From Deltaproteobacteria bacterium (GTDB taxonomy: Bacteria; Myxococcota_A; UBA9160; UBA4427), in assembly GCA_029261855.1 (NCBI GenBank), contig JAJDAN010000048.1, positions 124,001 through 188,000 on the forward strand: 64,000 bases of DNA, written 5' to 3'. Below, in pieces: positions 40,782 to 50,065 of this stretch (position 1 is its first letter; every line of letters starts with the position of its first letter). The position numbers were made by a program, and so were the translations under genes. Under the pieces are notes generated by a model that searched no databases, was not told the origin of the DNA, and saw only the letters and a program-made list of their open reading frames with translations.

Positions 40782-42359
40782 ATGGATCGCCGCATTCTAC
40801 TGACCGGTTTCGGCCTCCTCCTGCTCGGCGGGGGGGTGCTCGCGTGGAAGGTCCTCGTGTACGGGCAGCCTCTGCAGCCCGTGCAACCCCCGGGCGCGTG
40901 GCAGGTGGAGATGCGTGTCGCGGTGCGCGGCAGTGGCGAGCCAGGCAGCGTGCGGCTGGCGCTCCCGCTGGTGCACCCGGGGCAACGCGTGTTTGCGGCC
41001 TGGTCTTCGTCGGAGTCGCTCGACGTCTCGATCCGATCGGAGCAGGACGCCCGCATCGCGTCGTTCACAGGCTGGATGGAGGACTTCCACCAGATCGCAT
41101 ACGTGTTCCGGATCGAGCGCTTCGAGCAGGACCAGAACGGCCTCGAAGGGCCGGCCGACGAGCCGCCGGAAGCGGTACGCAGCGCCTATACGCGACCGGA
41201 GATCGCGCTGCCCTCGACGGCTCCCGTCACACGCAGCCTGATCGAACGCCTGGAACTTCCGAGCCCCGAAGAGCGCGGGGCGCGCATCCGTTCGATCTTC
41301 GCCTTCGTCCGGCACGAGGTCGTCGAGGTCAGCGCGGCCACCGACGACGCACTCTTGACCATGGTGCAACGGGAGGGGAACGAGCTCGGGCGTGTCCGTC
41401 TGCTCGTGACGCTGCTGCGCACGATCGGCATCCCGGCGCGGGTGGTTGCAGGCCTCGAACTCGGGGATGGCCGCGCGCGGCCGCGACACTGGGCAGAGGT
41501 CTGGCACGGCAACCGCTGGATCTCGGCGTCTCCCGCGACGGGGGCGCTGGGGAAGAAGCCGCTGGACTGGATCGTGCTGCGGCAGGATGGCGGGCCGCTG
41601 GTCGAGGCGACGGGCGTGCGCGACGCCGCGTTGTCGGTGGCCGCCCTTCGGGCGCAGCTGAGCGCGGAAGACGTCGCCGCCATGATGACGCCGACGGATC
41701 CGGTCTTCTCGTTCCTGTCGCTCTACCGGCTCTCGATCTCCACCCAGGCTGCCCTGCGCGTGCTGCTGCTGCTGCCGCTGGGGGCGCTTCTCGTCAGCGT
41801 CCTGCGGAACATCGTCGGCGTTCCCAGCTACGGGACGTTCATGCCGATGCTGATCGCGCTGGCGCTGCGCGGGACCGGGCTCGGACTCGGCCTGGTGATG
41901 GTTGCCGTCGTCATCGCGATCGGCGCGGGTGGGCGCGCGCTCCTCGATCGTCTGCGCCTGTTGCTGGTCCCGCGGCTCTCGATCCTGCTGTGCCTCGTGA
42001 TTCTCGTGGTCGTCGGGTTCACGCTGCTGAGTCGGACCTTCGAGACCCGCGACTTCTTCGCGGGCATCGTCTTCCCGATCGTGATCCTGTCGATGTTGAT
42101 CGAGCGCTTCTCGTTGGTCCTGGCCGAGGAGGGGATCGGCGCTGCGCTGAAGAAGGGCGCCTGGTCGGTCGGCATCGCCATGTGTGTCTATCCGCTCTTC
42201 GTGAGCGACCAGCTCGAGTTCCTGATGTTCAGCTTCCCGGAGCTGATCCTGGTCGTGGTGGGACTGCTGGTCTTCGTCGGCAGCTATACCGGCTACCGGG
42301 TCAGTGACTGGTTGCGCTTCCGCAGCGTGGCGCGACGGGCCATCGAGGACGCATCGTGA
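40782..42359 (+). CDS. Inactive transglutaminase fused to seven transmembrane helices
   Basis: A 525-residue membrane protein. One N-terminal anchor helix (5-25) is followed by a periplasmic transglutaminase-like domain to about 300. The catalytic cysteine position is replaced (GNELGRVRLLVTLLRTIGIP has leucine or glycine where GxC is expected), while HWAEVW keeps the histidine and the third aspartate is lost (SASPATG), so it should not be catalytic. Seven helices follow at about 325-515. This architecture is known to occur beside ATP-grasp glutamate-ligase-like genes, as here (GTGA overlap). It may sense peptides and relay to the cytoplasmic ligase. Confidence 0.88.
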   Translation: MDRRILLTGFGLLLLGGGVLAWKVLVYGQPLQPVQPPGAWQVEMRVAVRGSGEPGSVRLALPLVHPGQRVFAAWSSSESLDVSIRSEQDARIASFTGWMEDFHQIAYVFRIERFEQDQNGLEGPADEPPEAVRSAYTRPEIALPSTAPVTRSLIERLELPSPEERGARIRSIFAFVRHEVVEVSAATDDALLTMVQREGNELGRVRLLVTLLRTIGIPARVVAGLELGDGRARPRHWAEVWHGNRWISASPATGALGKKPLDWIVLRQDGGPLVEATGVRDAALSVAALRAQLSAEDVAAMMTPTDPVFSFLSLYRLSISTQAALRVLLLLPLGALLVSVLRNIVGVPSYGTFMPMLIALALRGTGLGLGLVMVAVVIAIGAGGRALLDRLRLLLVPRLSILLCLVILVVVGFTLLSRTFETRDFFAGIVFPIVILSMLIERFSLVLAEEGIGAALKKGAWSVGIAMCVYPLFVSDQLEFLMFSFPELILVVVGLLVFVGSYTGYRVSDWLRFRSVARRAIEDAS

Positions 42360-43309
42360 TCCGGACGCGGCTGCACCGCGTGGGCATCCTCGGGATGAAC
42401 GAGCGCAACCGCCGCTACATCCAGAGATGGAACCCGCGACGCCTCTATCCCCTGGTGGACGACAAGCTGAAGACCAAGGCCCTGTGCATCGAGCATGGGC
42501 TCGCCACCCCTCGGCTGCTGGGCAGCATCCGCAACCAGGGCGAGATGTCGAACCTCGAAGTGGTGCGCGATTTCGACAGCTTCGTTCTCAAGCCCGCCGG
42601 CGGCGCCATGGGCAATGGCATTCTGGTCGTCCGCGGAAGGGAAGGGGACGACTTCCTGCGGCCCGACGGCTCGCGGGTGAAGTACTCGGACCTGCGCTTC
42701 CACGCGCTCAACATCCTGGCCGGCCTGTACGCCCTGGGCGGCAAGGAAGACCAGGTCGTCATCGAGGAGTGCCTGCGGGTTCACCCGGATCTCGCCCGGG
42801 TGTCGGCTGGAGGGGTTCCCGACTTGCGTGTGATCGTGTACCGGGGCGTGCCGGTGATGGCGATGCTGCGGCTGCCGACCCAGAAGTCGCGTGGCCGCGC
42901 GAACCTCCACCAGGGTGCCATCGGCGCCGGCGTGAGCATCGCGGACGGTCGTACGATCTCGGCGGTGATCGCGAATCGCATGATCAGCAAGCATCCGGAC
43001 ACGGGCGAGAAGGTCGTCGGGCTCCAGGTCCCGGGCTTCCCCCTTGCCGCGCAGCTCGCCGTGCGCGCCGCTGACCTCACCGGGCTCGGCTATCTGGGCG
43101 TCGACATCGTGGTCGATCGCGATCGCGGCCCCCTGGTCCTCGAGCTGAACGCTCGACCGGGTCTGGCCATCCAGATCGCCAACCGCGCAGGGCTCAAGAC
43201 GCGTCTCGAACGGATCGATGAGCTGTTCGTACCCGGCCTGAGTGCGGAAGACCGCATCGCGCTCGGGGCGCGCGTCGAAGCGGAGGCACTCGTTGAACCC
43301 TTGCACTGA
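42356..43309 (+). CDS. Alpha-L-glutamate ligase-like (RimK-related) ATP-grasp protein
   Basis: A 317-residue cytoplasmic enzyme with a GTG start overlapping the transglutaminase-7TM stop. ATP-grasp features: FVLKPAGGAMGNGILVV (lysine and the glycine-rich loop), QVVIEECLRVHPD, and GVDIVVDRDRGPLVLELNARPGLAIQ, with the metal-binding E and N and the ELNARPG hallmark. RimK-like ligases join an amino acid, often glutamate, to a carboxyl group of a peptide or protein using ATP. Its membership in the 7TM-transglutaminase operon is conserved in other proteobacteria, but the physiological target is unknown. Confidence 0.88.
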   Translation: MIRTRLHRVGILGMNERNRRYIQRWNPRRLYPLVDDKLKTKALCIEHGLATPRLLGSIRNQGEMSNLEVVRDFDSFVLKPAGGAMGNGILVVRGREGDDFLRPDGSRVKYSDLRFHALNILAGLYALGGKEDQVVIEECLRVHPDLARVSAGGVPDLRVIVYRGVPVMAMLRLPTQKSRGRANLHQGAIGAGVSIADGRTISAVIANRMISKHPDTGEKVVGLQVPGFPLAAQLAVRAADLTGLGYLGVDIVVDRDRGPLVLELNARPGLAIQIANRAGLKTRLERIDELFVPGLSAEDRIALGARVEAEALVEPLH

Positions 43310-44615
43310 CGGGACGGTCACCGGCCGTCTCCGGACCGCTTTCGCTTTGCTCGGGCTCGGGCTGGGCCTCGGACTCTCTGCCGCGACCGCGAGTGCCCAG
43401 GTCGCAGCCGGACCCGAAGTGCCGCCGGTGCAGGGCCCTGCCGAGGCGCAGGAGCGGGTCAGCTACGGCCTGAACTACAACGCCCAGTTCCTTCCCTCCC
43501 AGGGGCTGGCCAAGGTCTCGATCAAGGTCGTGCAGTCCGAGCCCCTGCTGCGGAAGCTCGAGTTCAAGTTCGACGCAGAGCGCTTCTTCCATTTCGAAGG
43601 CACGGGGGTCATCCAGACCGAAGACGCGACCCTGCGCTGGGAGGTCCCGGAGAAGGGTGGTGAGCTGCGTTACTCGGTGCGCGTCGACCACCTGCGGGAG
43701 AGCTCGGAGTACGACGCACGTCTCTCCCACGACTGGGCGCTGCTGCGTGCCAGCGACCTGTTTCCGCCCGGCATCGCCACGTCGCGCACGAACGCCCACC
43801 CCGATACCCGCCTGCGCATGCGCTATCCGCCGAACTGGAAGGCGCTGGCGCCTTTCCCCAAGGACGACGACGGCAGCTATCGCATCGATGCCGAGGGCAT
43901 GCGCTTCGACCGGCCCGCGGGCTGGATGCTGCTCGGGGGCAAGCTCGACATCCTCAGCGCGAGCATCGGCGGCATGCGCGTCCGGATCGGCGGACCCTCG
44001 TCCCACGGCGTTCGCGCGCGCGATCTGCTCGCGCTGCTGCGCTGGACCGTTCCGCTTCTCGAGGAGATCGTCGGGACACTGCCGGAGCGACTCGTGATCG
44101 TCTCGGCGGAGGACCCGATGTGGCGCGGGGGGCTTTCGGGTCCGTCGTCCATGTACCTCCACGCCGAGAGGCCGCTCATCGAGTCAGATGGCACCAGTCC
44201 GGCGCTGCACGAGCTCATCCACGTGGTGATGCGCGCCATCGCGGGCGAGCGCAGCGACTGGGTGGTCGAAGGGATGGCAGAGTACTACTCGCTCCAGCTG
44301 CTGCGGCGTTCTGGAACGATCTCCCAACGCGAGTACGATGCGACGCTCACGCGCCTGGCGAAGAAGGCTGCTCCCTTGTCGAAGCTGGGGACGCGGGAGG
44401 CGACCTTCTCGGACACCGCCCGCGCGGTTCTGGTGATGCGGGATCTCGATCAAGCGATCCGCGATGGGTCGGAGGGCTCGAAGTCGCTCGACGACGTCTT
44501 CCGGGTACTGACGCGCCGGCGCGGGACCCTGTCCATCGAGGAGTTCGTCAGCGTGCTTCGCGAGCACGGCGGGGGCGACTTCTCGTCGCTGCTGCCCCCG
44601 GTTGCGCGAAAATGA
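43293..44615 (+). CDS. Secreted gluzincin-type metallopeptidase (M61-like)
   Basis: A 440-residue protein. TTG 43293 has a perfect GGAGG 6 bases ahead, inside the end of the ATP-grasp gene (17-base overlap), and gives a signal peptide (GRLRTAF, then ALLGLGLGLGLSAA, cleavage near ASA-QV). The active site is LHELIH (306-310 HELIH) with E326 and E330 in VVEGMAEYY as possible third ligands. A beta-sandwich of about 260 residues precedes it, as in M61 and M1 relatives. It is predicted to trim peptides in the periplasm. Its 3' end overlaps the next gene as ATGA. Confidence 0.8.
   Translation: MNPCTDGTVTGRLRTAFALLGLGLGLGLSAATASAQVAAGPEVPPVQGPAEAQERVSYGLNYNAQFLPSQGLAKVSIKVVQSEPLLRKLEFKFDAERFFHFEGTGVIQTEDATLRWEVPEKGGELRYSVRVDHLRESSEYDARLSHDWALLRASDLFPPGIATSRTNAHPDTRLRMRYPPNWKALAPFPKDDDGSYRIDAEGMRFDRPAGWMLLGGKLDILSASIGGMRVRIGGPSSHGVRARDLLALLRWTVPLLEEIVGTLPERLVIVSAEDPMWRGGLSGPSSMYLHAERPLIESDGTSPALHELIHVVMRAIAGERSDWVVEGMAEYYSLQLLRRSGTISQREYDATLTRLAKKAAPLSKLGTREATFSDTARAVLVMRDLDQAIRDGSEGSKSLDDVFRVLTRRRGTLSIEEFVSVLREHGGGDFSSLLPPVARK
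43349..43372. repeat. Hexanucleotide repeat inside a signal peptide
   Basis: GCTCGG, GCTCGG, GCTGGG, CCTCGG in tandem encode the alternating leucine-glycine core of the metallopeptidase signal peptide. The period is a multiple of three, so slippage would change only the length of the hydrophobic core. Confidence 0.6.
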
Positions 44616-45967
44616 AGTCGGGAACGGAAGAGAGAAGAGTTCGCGGCAGCCTGCTGCTGCTGATGCCCCTCCTTCTGGTGGCGACTGCGGCGTCGTCCCA
44701 AGCGCCCGCACCGGACGACGCATCCGCTTCGGCCGCCGCGGGCGGAGCGGCCAGTCTCGAGGTCGCGCAGGCCGCGGCCCTGGATCCGGACGAGGAAGGT
44801 CCCCGGACCCCGGTCGCCGAGCACGTCGACCTCAGCGAGCCGCTCTACGATCCGGCGAAGGGCCGGTCGGAATCCACCGAAGTCAGCGCGCCGGGTCGGG
44901 ACAGGGCGGAAGAGCTGCCCCCGGAGCCGGGCCGCGCGCCCCTCGTCCTGCTCGGCGAGAGCGTCCAGCCGGCTACGGCGGTGCGGCTGTCCTGGGCGCT
45001 CGACAACCGTTTCGAAGGCATCGCAGTCCCGACTCCGGTGCTGGTGGTCCACGGTCGCACGGAAGGACCCACCGTGTGCCTTACCGCCGCGGTCCACGGC
45101 GACGAGCTGAACGGGATCGAAATCGTTCGCCGGGTGCTCTACGACCTCGATCCTGCCGTGCTCCGCGGTACGGTGATCGGCGTCCCCATCGTGAACCTCC
45201 CCAGCTTCCGACGGGGCTCCCGCTACCTGCCGGACCGAAGGGACTTGAATCGCTACTTCCCCGGGTCGGAGAGCGGCAGTGCAGCTTCCCGGATCGCCCA
45301 CTCGTTCTTCCACGACGTGGTGGCGTTCTGCGACGCCCTCGTCGACATCCATACGGGCTCATTGCACCGAAGCAACCTCCCACAGCTGAGAGCCGACATG
45401 CGCGTCGTCGACGTCGCGGCCCTGACCGAGAAATTCGGGGCGACGGCAGTGCTCCACAGCATCGGCGCGGAAGGAACGCTCCGTCGCGCGGCAGTCGATG
45501 CTGGGATCCCGGCGGTCACTCTCGAGACCGGCGAACCCTATCGCCTGCACGAAGACGACATCGCCCACGGCACGAAGGGCATCCAGAGTCTGCTCAACCG
45601 GCTCGAGATGCAGCCGCACGTCAGCATCTGGGGAGATCCGGAGCCTGTCTACTACCAGTCGATCTGGGTTCGAGCCGATCGGGGAGGCTTGCTGTTCGGG
45701 GAGGTCGACCTCGGCCAGAAGGTCAAGAAGGGTGACATCCTGGGGATCGTGAGCGATCCGATCACGAACCTGCGTTCGGAGCTGCGTGCGCCGCGGGCCG
45801 GGCGCGTCCTGGGCAAGGCGCTCAACCAGGTGGTGATGCCGGGCTTCGCGGCGTTCCGCATCGGGATCCCGACCACCGAGTCCGAGCTCTCGCGGCCCGG
45901 CCCCAACCCCGCGCTCCAGTTGCCCCTCGACCAGCCTGCGGTGGGCGACGAGGACGAGAACTCCTGA
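44612..45967 (+). CDS. Exported succinylglutamate desuccinylase/aspartoacylase family hydrolase
   Basis: A 451-residue protein whose ATG overlaps the preceding stop. The signal peptide is RRVRGSLLLLMPLLLVATAASS; a disordered acidic region to about 105 follows. The M14-like zinc core has AAVHGDELNGIEIV (H162, E165), RDLNRYFPG, and LVDIHTGS with the third ligand; the C-terminal beta domain includes RADRGGLLFGEVDLGQKV. Family members split N-acyl amino acids. Secretion is unusual, since classical AstE and aspartoacylase are cytosolic. It presumably completes a periplasmic cut-and-release step in the four-gene operon. Confidence 0.85.
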   Translation: MKSGTEERRVRGSLLLLMPLLLVATAASSQAPAPDDASASAAAGGAASLEVAQAAALDPDEEGPRTPVAEHVDLSEPLYDPAKGRSESTEVSAPGRDRAEELPPEPGRAPLVLLGESVQPATAVRLSWALDNRFEGIAVPTPVLVVHGRTEGPTVCLTAAVHGDELNGIEIVRRVLYDLDPAVLRGTVIGVPIVNLPSFRRGSRYLPDRRDLNRYFPGSESGSAASRIAHSFFHDVVAFCDALVDIHTGSLHRSNLPQLRADMRVVDVAALTEKFGATAVLHSIGAEGTLRRAAVDAGIPAVTLETGEPYRLHEDDIAHGTKGIQSLLNRLEMQPHVSIWGDPEPVYYQSIWVRADRGGLLFGEVDLGQKVKKGDILGIVSDPITNLRSELRAPRAGRVLGKALNQVVMPGFAAFRIGIPTTESELSRPGPNPALQLPLDQPAVGDEDENS

Positions 45968-45978
45968 GCTGGGCGGGC

Positions 45979-48366
45979 TTGGAGGGGCTCCGCGTCGTCG
46001 TCGAGGCGCCCGGTGTGGCCGGGGCCTACTGCAGCAAGCTCTTCGCCGACGCCGGCGCCGACGTCGTGTTGCTCGAACCGCCCTCGGGTGACCCGCTGCG
46101 CTCCTGGTCGGCGAGTAGTGCCGCGCTTGGAAACGAGGAAGACGGCGCCCTGTTCCGCTACCTGAGCGCAGGCAAGCGCAGTGTCGTGGGGAGCATTGCG
46201 GATCCCGCCCCAGAGGTCGCCGCACTGCTCGCGGGATCGGACCTGTTGATCGAGGGCCTGGCCCCGGACGATCTGGACCGCACCCGACTCCGCGAGCGGC
46301 TTCCGGGCCTGGTGGTCCTGTCCATCACGCCTTTCGGGCTCACCGGGCCGATGGCCGGGCGTCCGGCGACGGACTTCACACTCCAGGCGGAAGCCGGATC
46401 CATCGGCGCGCGCGGTCGTCCCGGTGCGACTCCCTTTCAGGCGGGCGGCGACATCGTCTCCTGGACGGGGGGCTGCTTTGCGGCGGTGCCGGCCCTGGCT
46501 GCGGTCCGTCGTGCGCGGGCGACCGGCGTCGGCGAGCACATCGACTTCGCGCTGCTGGAAGCGACGGCGCTGGTCACCAACTGCTACCTGGACCTGATGT
46601 GGGGGATCCTCGGGCGTCCCCCGGTTGCAGGGGCCTTCCCGAACCTCGAGACACCCTCCATCGAACCGACCCGGGACGGCTTCGTCGGGTTCACCACCTA
46701 CTCGGCGCAGCAGCTGTCGGACTTCCTGCTCTTGATCGAGCGGCCGGACCTGCGGGAGAGCGGCGAGTTCGATGCCTTCGTAGGGCGGTTGTCCCGTCTC
46801 GACGACTGGGAGCGGGTCGTTCACAGCTACACGAAGGAACACTCGACGGCGGAGATCATCGAGCTCGCCCAGCTGCTTCGGATCCCGGTGGCGCCGATCT
46901 GCAATGGCGCCACCGCCCCGTTGCACGAGCAGTCGCGGGCCCGGGGAAGTTTCGCCGAAGATCCGTCGGGTGGCTTCACCCGGCCGCTCCCACCCTATCG
47001 CATCGACGGACAGCGACCGGGCGCACCGCGGCGGTCGCCCCGACTGGGCGAGCACGCCGGTGCGATTGCGTGGTCCGCGCGAGAGCCGGTCTCCCCGTCG
47101 AACCGGAATGAGCCGCCCGCGTTGCCTCTTGCCGGCATGCGGATCGTCGATGCGACGGCCTGGTGGGCGGGCCCCATCGCCACCCAGCTGCTCGCGTCCC
47201 TCGGTGCCGACGTCATTCACGTGGAGTCGGTCCAGAGAATGGATGGCGCCCGATCCGTGGGCGGGACCTTCGCCGCACAGCACGCGGACTGGTGGGAATG
47301 CAGCTTCATCTTCTTGTCCGCCAATTCGAACAAGCGGGGCATCACCCTCGATCTCTCCCAGCCGAAGGGCGTCGAGATATTCGAGTCTCTGATCGCCGGC
47401 GCTGATGCCCTGGTCGAGAACTTCAGTCCCCGGGTCATGGACGGCTTCGGGGTGTCGTGGGAGCGCGTGCAGACGTTGAACCCGCGCTGCCACTACGTCC
47501 GCATGCCGGCCTTCGGTCTGGACGGGCCCTGGAGCGAGCACGTCGGTTTCGCGGCCACCATGGAGCAGATGTCCGGGCTGTCCTGGCTGACCGGGCACCG
47601 CGAGGACCAGCCGCGAATCCAGCGGGGCCCCTGCGATCCGATCGCGGGGATGCATGCGGCCTTCGCGCTGCTGGTGGCCATGGCGGAACGCGAGCGCAGC
47701 GGGCGCGGCCATTTCGTCGAATGCTCGATGCTCGAGGCCGCGCTCAACGTGACCGCAGAGCAGGTCGTCGAGCATTCGGCCTACGGACATCTGATGAGCC
47801 GGCAAGGAAACCGGAGTCCGATTGCAGCGCCGCAGGGCCTCTATGCCTGCCGCGGACATCACGTGTCCGACGACCCCCGCTGGCTGGCGCTGTCCGTGGC
47901 CACGACCTCCCAATGGCAGGCCCTCCTCGCGTGGTTGGGGAACCCGGCTTGGGGCGCGGACATCGACGGGGCGCTGTCATCTCGCCGGGACCGGCAGGAC
48001 GAGATCGACGCTGCGTTGTCCGCGGTATTCGCCGAGCGTGACCGCGACGACTGCGTCGACGACCTCATCGCGCACGGCATCCCGGCCGCCCGAGTCGTCG
48101 ATCCGCGCACGCTCGCGGATCATCCACAGCTGGCGTCGCGCGGCTTCCTCGAGCCCCTCGAGCACGCGGTGGTTGGCCGGCAGCAGACGATGGGAGCGCC
48201 GTTCCGCTTCGCGAGCGTCTCTCGCTGGCTCGGGCGTGCGGCTCCCCGGCTGGGGGAGCACACGGAAGAGATCCTGGGCGAACTGGGCTACGGCCCGGCC
48301 GAGATCGACGCGTTGGCAGCCGAACGCGTGATCGGAAGCTGGCCCGATGGGGTCCCACGTCCCTGA
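45979..48366 (+). CDS. Tandem family III CoA-transferase (two CaiB domains in one chain)
   Basis: A 795-residue protein starting at TTG 45979, 11 bases after the preceding stop. It has two full CoA-transferase repeats: residues 3-370 (EGLRVVVEAPGVAGAYCSKLF ... AGGDIVSWTGG with D158 as likely catalytic residue) and about 375-780 (LAGMRIVDATAWWAGPIATQLL ... GPCDPIAGMHAAFALL). The two-domain form recalls enzymes that would otherwise work as intertwined dimers or heterodimers. It probably activates an organic acid as its CoA ester. Substrate unknown; a steroid- or terpenoid-derived acid is one possibility given similar fused enzymes. Confidence 0.87.
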   Translation: MEGLRVVVEAPGVAGAYCSKLFADAGADVVLLEPPSGDPLRSWSASSAALGNEEDGALFRYLSAGKRSVVGSIADPAPEVAALLAGSDLLIEGLAPDDLDRTRLRERLPGLVVLSITPFGLTGPMAGRPATDFTLQAEAGSIGARGRPGATPFQAGGDIVSWTGGCFAAVPALAAVRRARATGVGEHIDFALLEATALVTNCYLDLMWGILGRPPVAGAFPNLETPSIEPTRDGFVGFTTYSAQQLSDFLLLIERPDLRESGEFDAFVGRLSRLDDWERVVHSYTKEHSTAEIIELAQLLRIPVAPICNGATAPLHEQSRARGSFAEDPSGGFTRPLPPYRIDGQRPGAPRRSPRLGEHAGAIAWSAREPVSPSNRNEPPALPLAGMRIVDATAWWAGPIATQLLASLGADVIHVESVQRMDGARSVGGTFAAQHADWWECSFIFLSANSNKRGITLDLSQPKGVEIFESLIAGADALVENFSPRVMDGFGVSWERVQTLNPRCHYVRMPAFGLDGPWSEHVGFAATMEQMSGLSWLTGHREDQPRIQRGPCDPIAGMHAAFALLVAMAERERSGRGHFVECSMLEAALNVTAEQVVEHSAYGHLMSRQGNRSPIAAPQGLYACRGHHVSDDPRWLALSVATTSQWQALLAWLGNPAWGADIDGALSSRRDRQDEIDAALSAVFAERDRDDCVDDLIAHGIPAARVVDPRTLADHPQLASRGFLEPLEHAVVGRQQTMGAPFRFASVSRWLGRAAPRLGEHTEEILGELGYGPAEIDALAAERVIGSWPDGVPRP

Positions 48367-48413
48367 GAGCGGACTTCGAGACACCGCCGAATGTTGGCCC
48401 GAGTCGGCTCGTG

Positions 48414-48419
48414 TATCGT
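48414..48419 (+). promoter_or_regulatory. Candidate -10 box of the TPR signalling gene
   Basis: TATCGT ends 8 bases before the ATG at 48428 and no ribosome-binding site is present, consistent with a leaderless or near-leaderless transcript starting just downstream of the CoA-transferase gene. Confidence 0.4.
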
Positions 48420-48427
48420 GGCCAGCC

Positions 48428-50065
48428 ATGAGCGTCGCGTCACATATGCCGCCGTCTCGAGCCCCGGCCGAAGCCGTGCGAGCACAGCTGGCCCACATCC
48501 TCGACGGAACGAAGCTGCAGGCTTCGCCTCGCCTGCGGCGGCTGCTCTGCTATCTGGTCGAGGAGACGCTTGCCGGCCGCGGCGAGCAGCTGAATCAGTA
48601 CCGGATCGCGATCGACGTCTTCGACCGCAACGAGAGCTTCGACCCGGCGACGGACGCCTCTGTCCGAGTCGAGGCCGGGAAGCTCCGCCGCTCCCTCCGC
48701 CTCTACTATCTGACCGAGGGACGGGACGACGATCTCCAGATCGAGCTGGTCAAGGGCAGCTACGCCCCGGTGTTCACCGGGCGGGTCGGCGACGAAGCCG
48801 GGTCCGCGGACTCGTCGGATGCACGCGGTCGTGAGCGCGACGTGCGGCCCCCTGTGTTGCGGGTCGACTCCGTCCGATGTCCCGACGACGACCCGTCCCT
48901 CGCCCAGCTCGCCGGGAGCTTGAACGAAGAGCTGATGGTGGCTCTCGCACGCTTCTCCCACATTCGGGTCGTGCGAGAGGCTCCCGGTCGGCCCGACGCC
49001 CCCTGCGCGTCGCTCATCGGTACCCTGCGACGCTGCGAGGGCGCCGTTCGCTTTACCGTCCGGATCGAGGAAGCGGGCTCGTCCGTGCAGTCCTGGGCCG
49101 ACGCGGTGGACGTGCCCCTCGAATCCCTCGACCCGAAGGCGATGGCCGAACGCGTGGTCGCGCGGGTCGCCGAGTTCGACGGCGCACTCACCCGCAGCTT
49201 GATGTCCCTGGCAACCGGTTCTTCGGGCGAGGACGAGTTCACCGCGACGATGCTCTTCAACCACTACCTGCGGAGCTTCACCAAGGACGCCTATTGGCAG
49301 GCTCGGCGTGCACTCGAGGCCGCGGTTCGCAGCGAACAGGAATCGGCTCCGTTGACGGCGATGTTGGCGGACGTGTATCGAGGCGGCTACGTGCACGGCT
49401 TCGACACGGACACGAGGCTGCTCGAGCAGGGCGCAGAGCTTGCGCGTCGCAGCGTGGCGCTCGACGGAAGCTGCGCCACGGCACGCCTGTCCCTCGCCTA
49501 TACACGCCTGGCCGAGCACCGTAACGACGCGGCGGTCCGACAGGCCGAGTTCGTCCTCGGTCTGCCCAGCGGGACGGCGCGGGGCGACGCCGGGCTGGTG
49601 CTGTTCCTGGCCGGTGAGCGCGAGCGCGGGCTCTCGGAAATCCGGAGCTCGGTCGAGAGCCTCGATGCGTTTCCCGGCTGGTTCCGTCATGCCTTCTTCC
49701 TCGATCGCTATCTCGGCGGAGACTTCGAGCGCGCCCTCGAGGAAGCCGAGGAGATCGGGATGCCCCAGCTGCTCTGGGACCCCCTCGACCGGGCGGCGGC
49801 TCTGGGCATGCTCGGGGAGGTGGACCGCGCGGGCGCGGCGATCGACGAGCTGCTCGCACTGCGTCCGGATTTCGAGGCCCGCGGCCATCTCTACGTGTCG
49901 TTCTTCACGCCCCAGCAGGACGTCGCGGATGCGCTCTTCAGCGGTCTGCAGAAGGCGGGGCTCGCCGTAACGCGACGCGGGGTCGAGCGCGTTCCCGAAC
50001 GCTACCCGGCGAAGCCGGTCACGCGTTCCAGGGTCCAGAAGAGGCCGACGACGCCGAGCGCATAG
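48428..50065 (+). CDS. Adenylate-cyclase-associated-type signalling protein with C-terminal TPR-like repeats
   Basis: A 545-residue cytosolic protein. Residues 12-115 (RAQLAHILDGTKLQASPRLR, LNQYRIAIDVFDRNESFDP, VRVEAGKLRRSLRLYY, KGSYAPVF) match the N-terminal module often attached to adenylate-cyclase-like and TPR proteins in large-genome proteobacteria. Residues 140-260 form a TolB-N-like alpha/beta region (LNEELMVALARFSHIRVV), and 270-530 hold TPR-like helices. No cyclase catalytic domain or DNA-binding motif is visible. It is probably a signalling scaffold. Its last 64 bases overlap the end of the convergent HupE-like gene. Confidence 0.78.
   Translation: MSVASHMPPSRAPAEAVRAQLAHILDGTKLQASPRLRRLLCYLVEETLAGRGEQLNQYRIAIDVFDRNESFDPATDASVRVEAGKLRRSLRLYYLTEGRDDDLQIELVKGSYAPVFTGRVGDEAGSADSSDARGRERDVRPPVLRVDSVRCPDDDPSLAQLAGSLNEELMVALARFSHIRVVREAPGRPDAPCASLIGTLRRCEGAVRFTVRIEEAGSSVQSWADAVDVPLESLDPKAMAERVVARVAEFDGALTRSLMSLATGSSGEDEFTATMLFNHYLRSFTKDAYWQARRALEAAVRSEQESAPLTAMLADVYRGGYVHGFDTDTRLLEQGAELARRSVALDGSCATARLSLAYTRLAEHRNDAAVRQAEFVLGLPSGTARGDAGLVLFLAGERERGLSEIRSSVESLDAFPGWFRHAFFLDRYLGGDFERALEEAEEIGMPQLLWDPLDRAAALGMLGEVDRAGAAIDELLALRPDFEARGHLYVSFFTPQQDVADALFSGLQKAGLAVTRRGVERVPERYPAKPVTRSRVQKRPTTPSA

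Noticed and set aside
40582-40803. A 73-codon frame between aceF and the transglutaminase-7TM gene
   Set aside because: No ribosome-binding site, odd composition (many arginine, glycine and proline codons) and overlap with the next gene's start.
48428-50065. Calling the TPR signalling protein an adenylate cyclase
   Set aside because: It has the N-terminal module often found with such cyclases but no cyclase catalytic domain.
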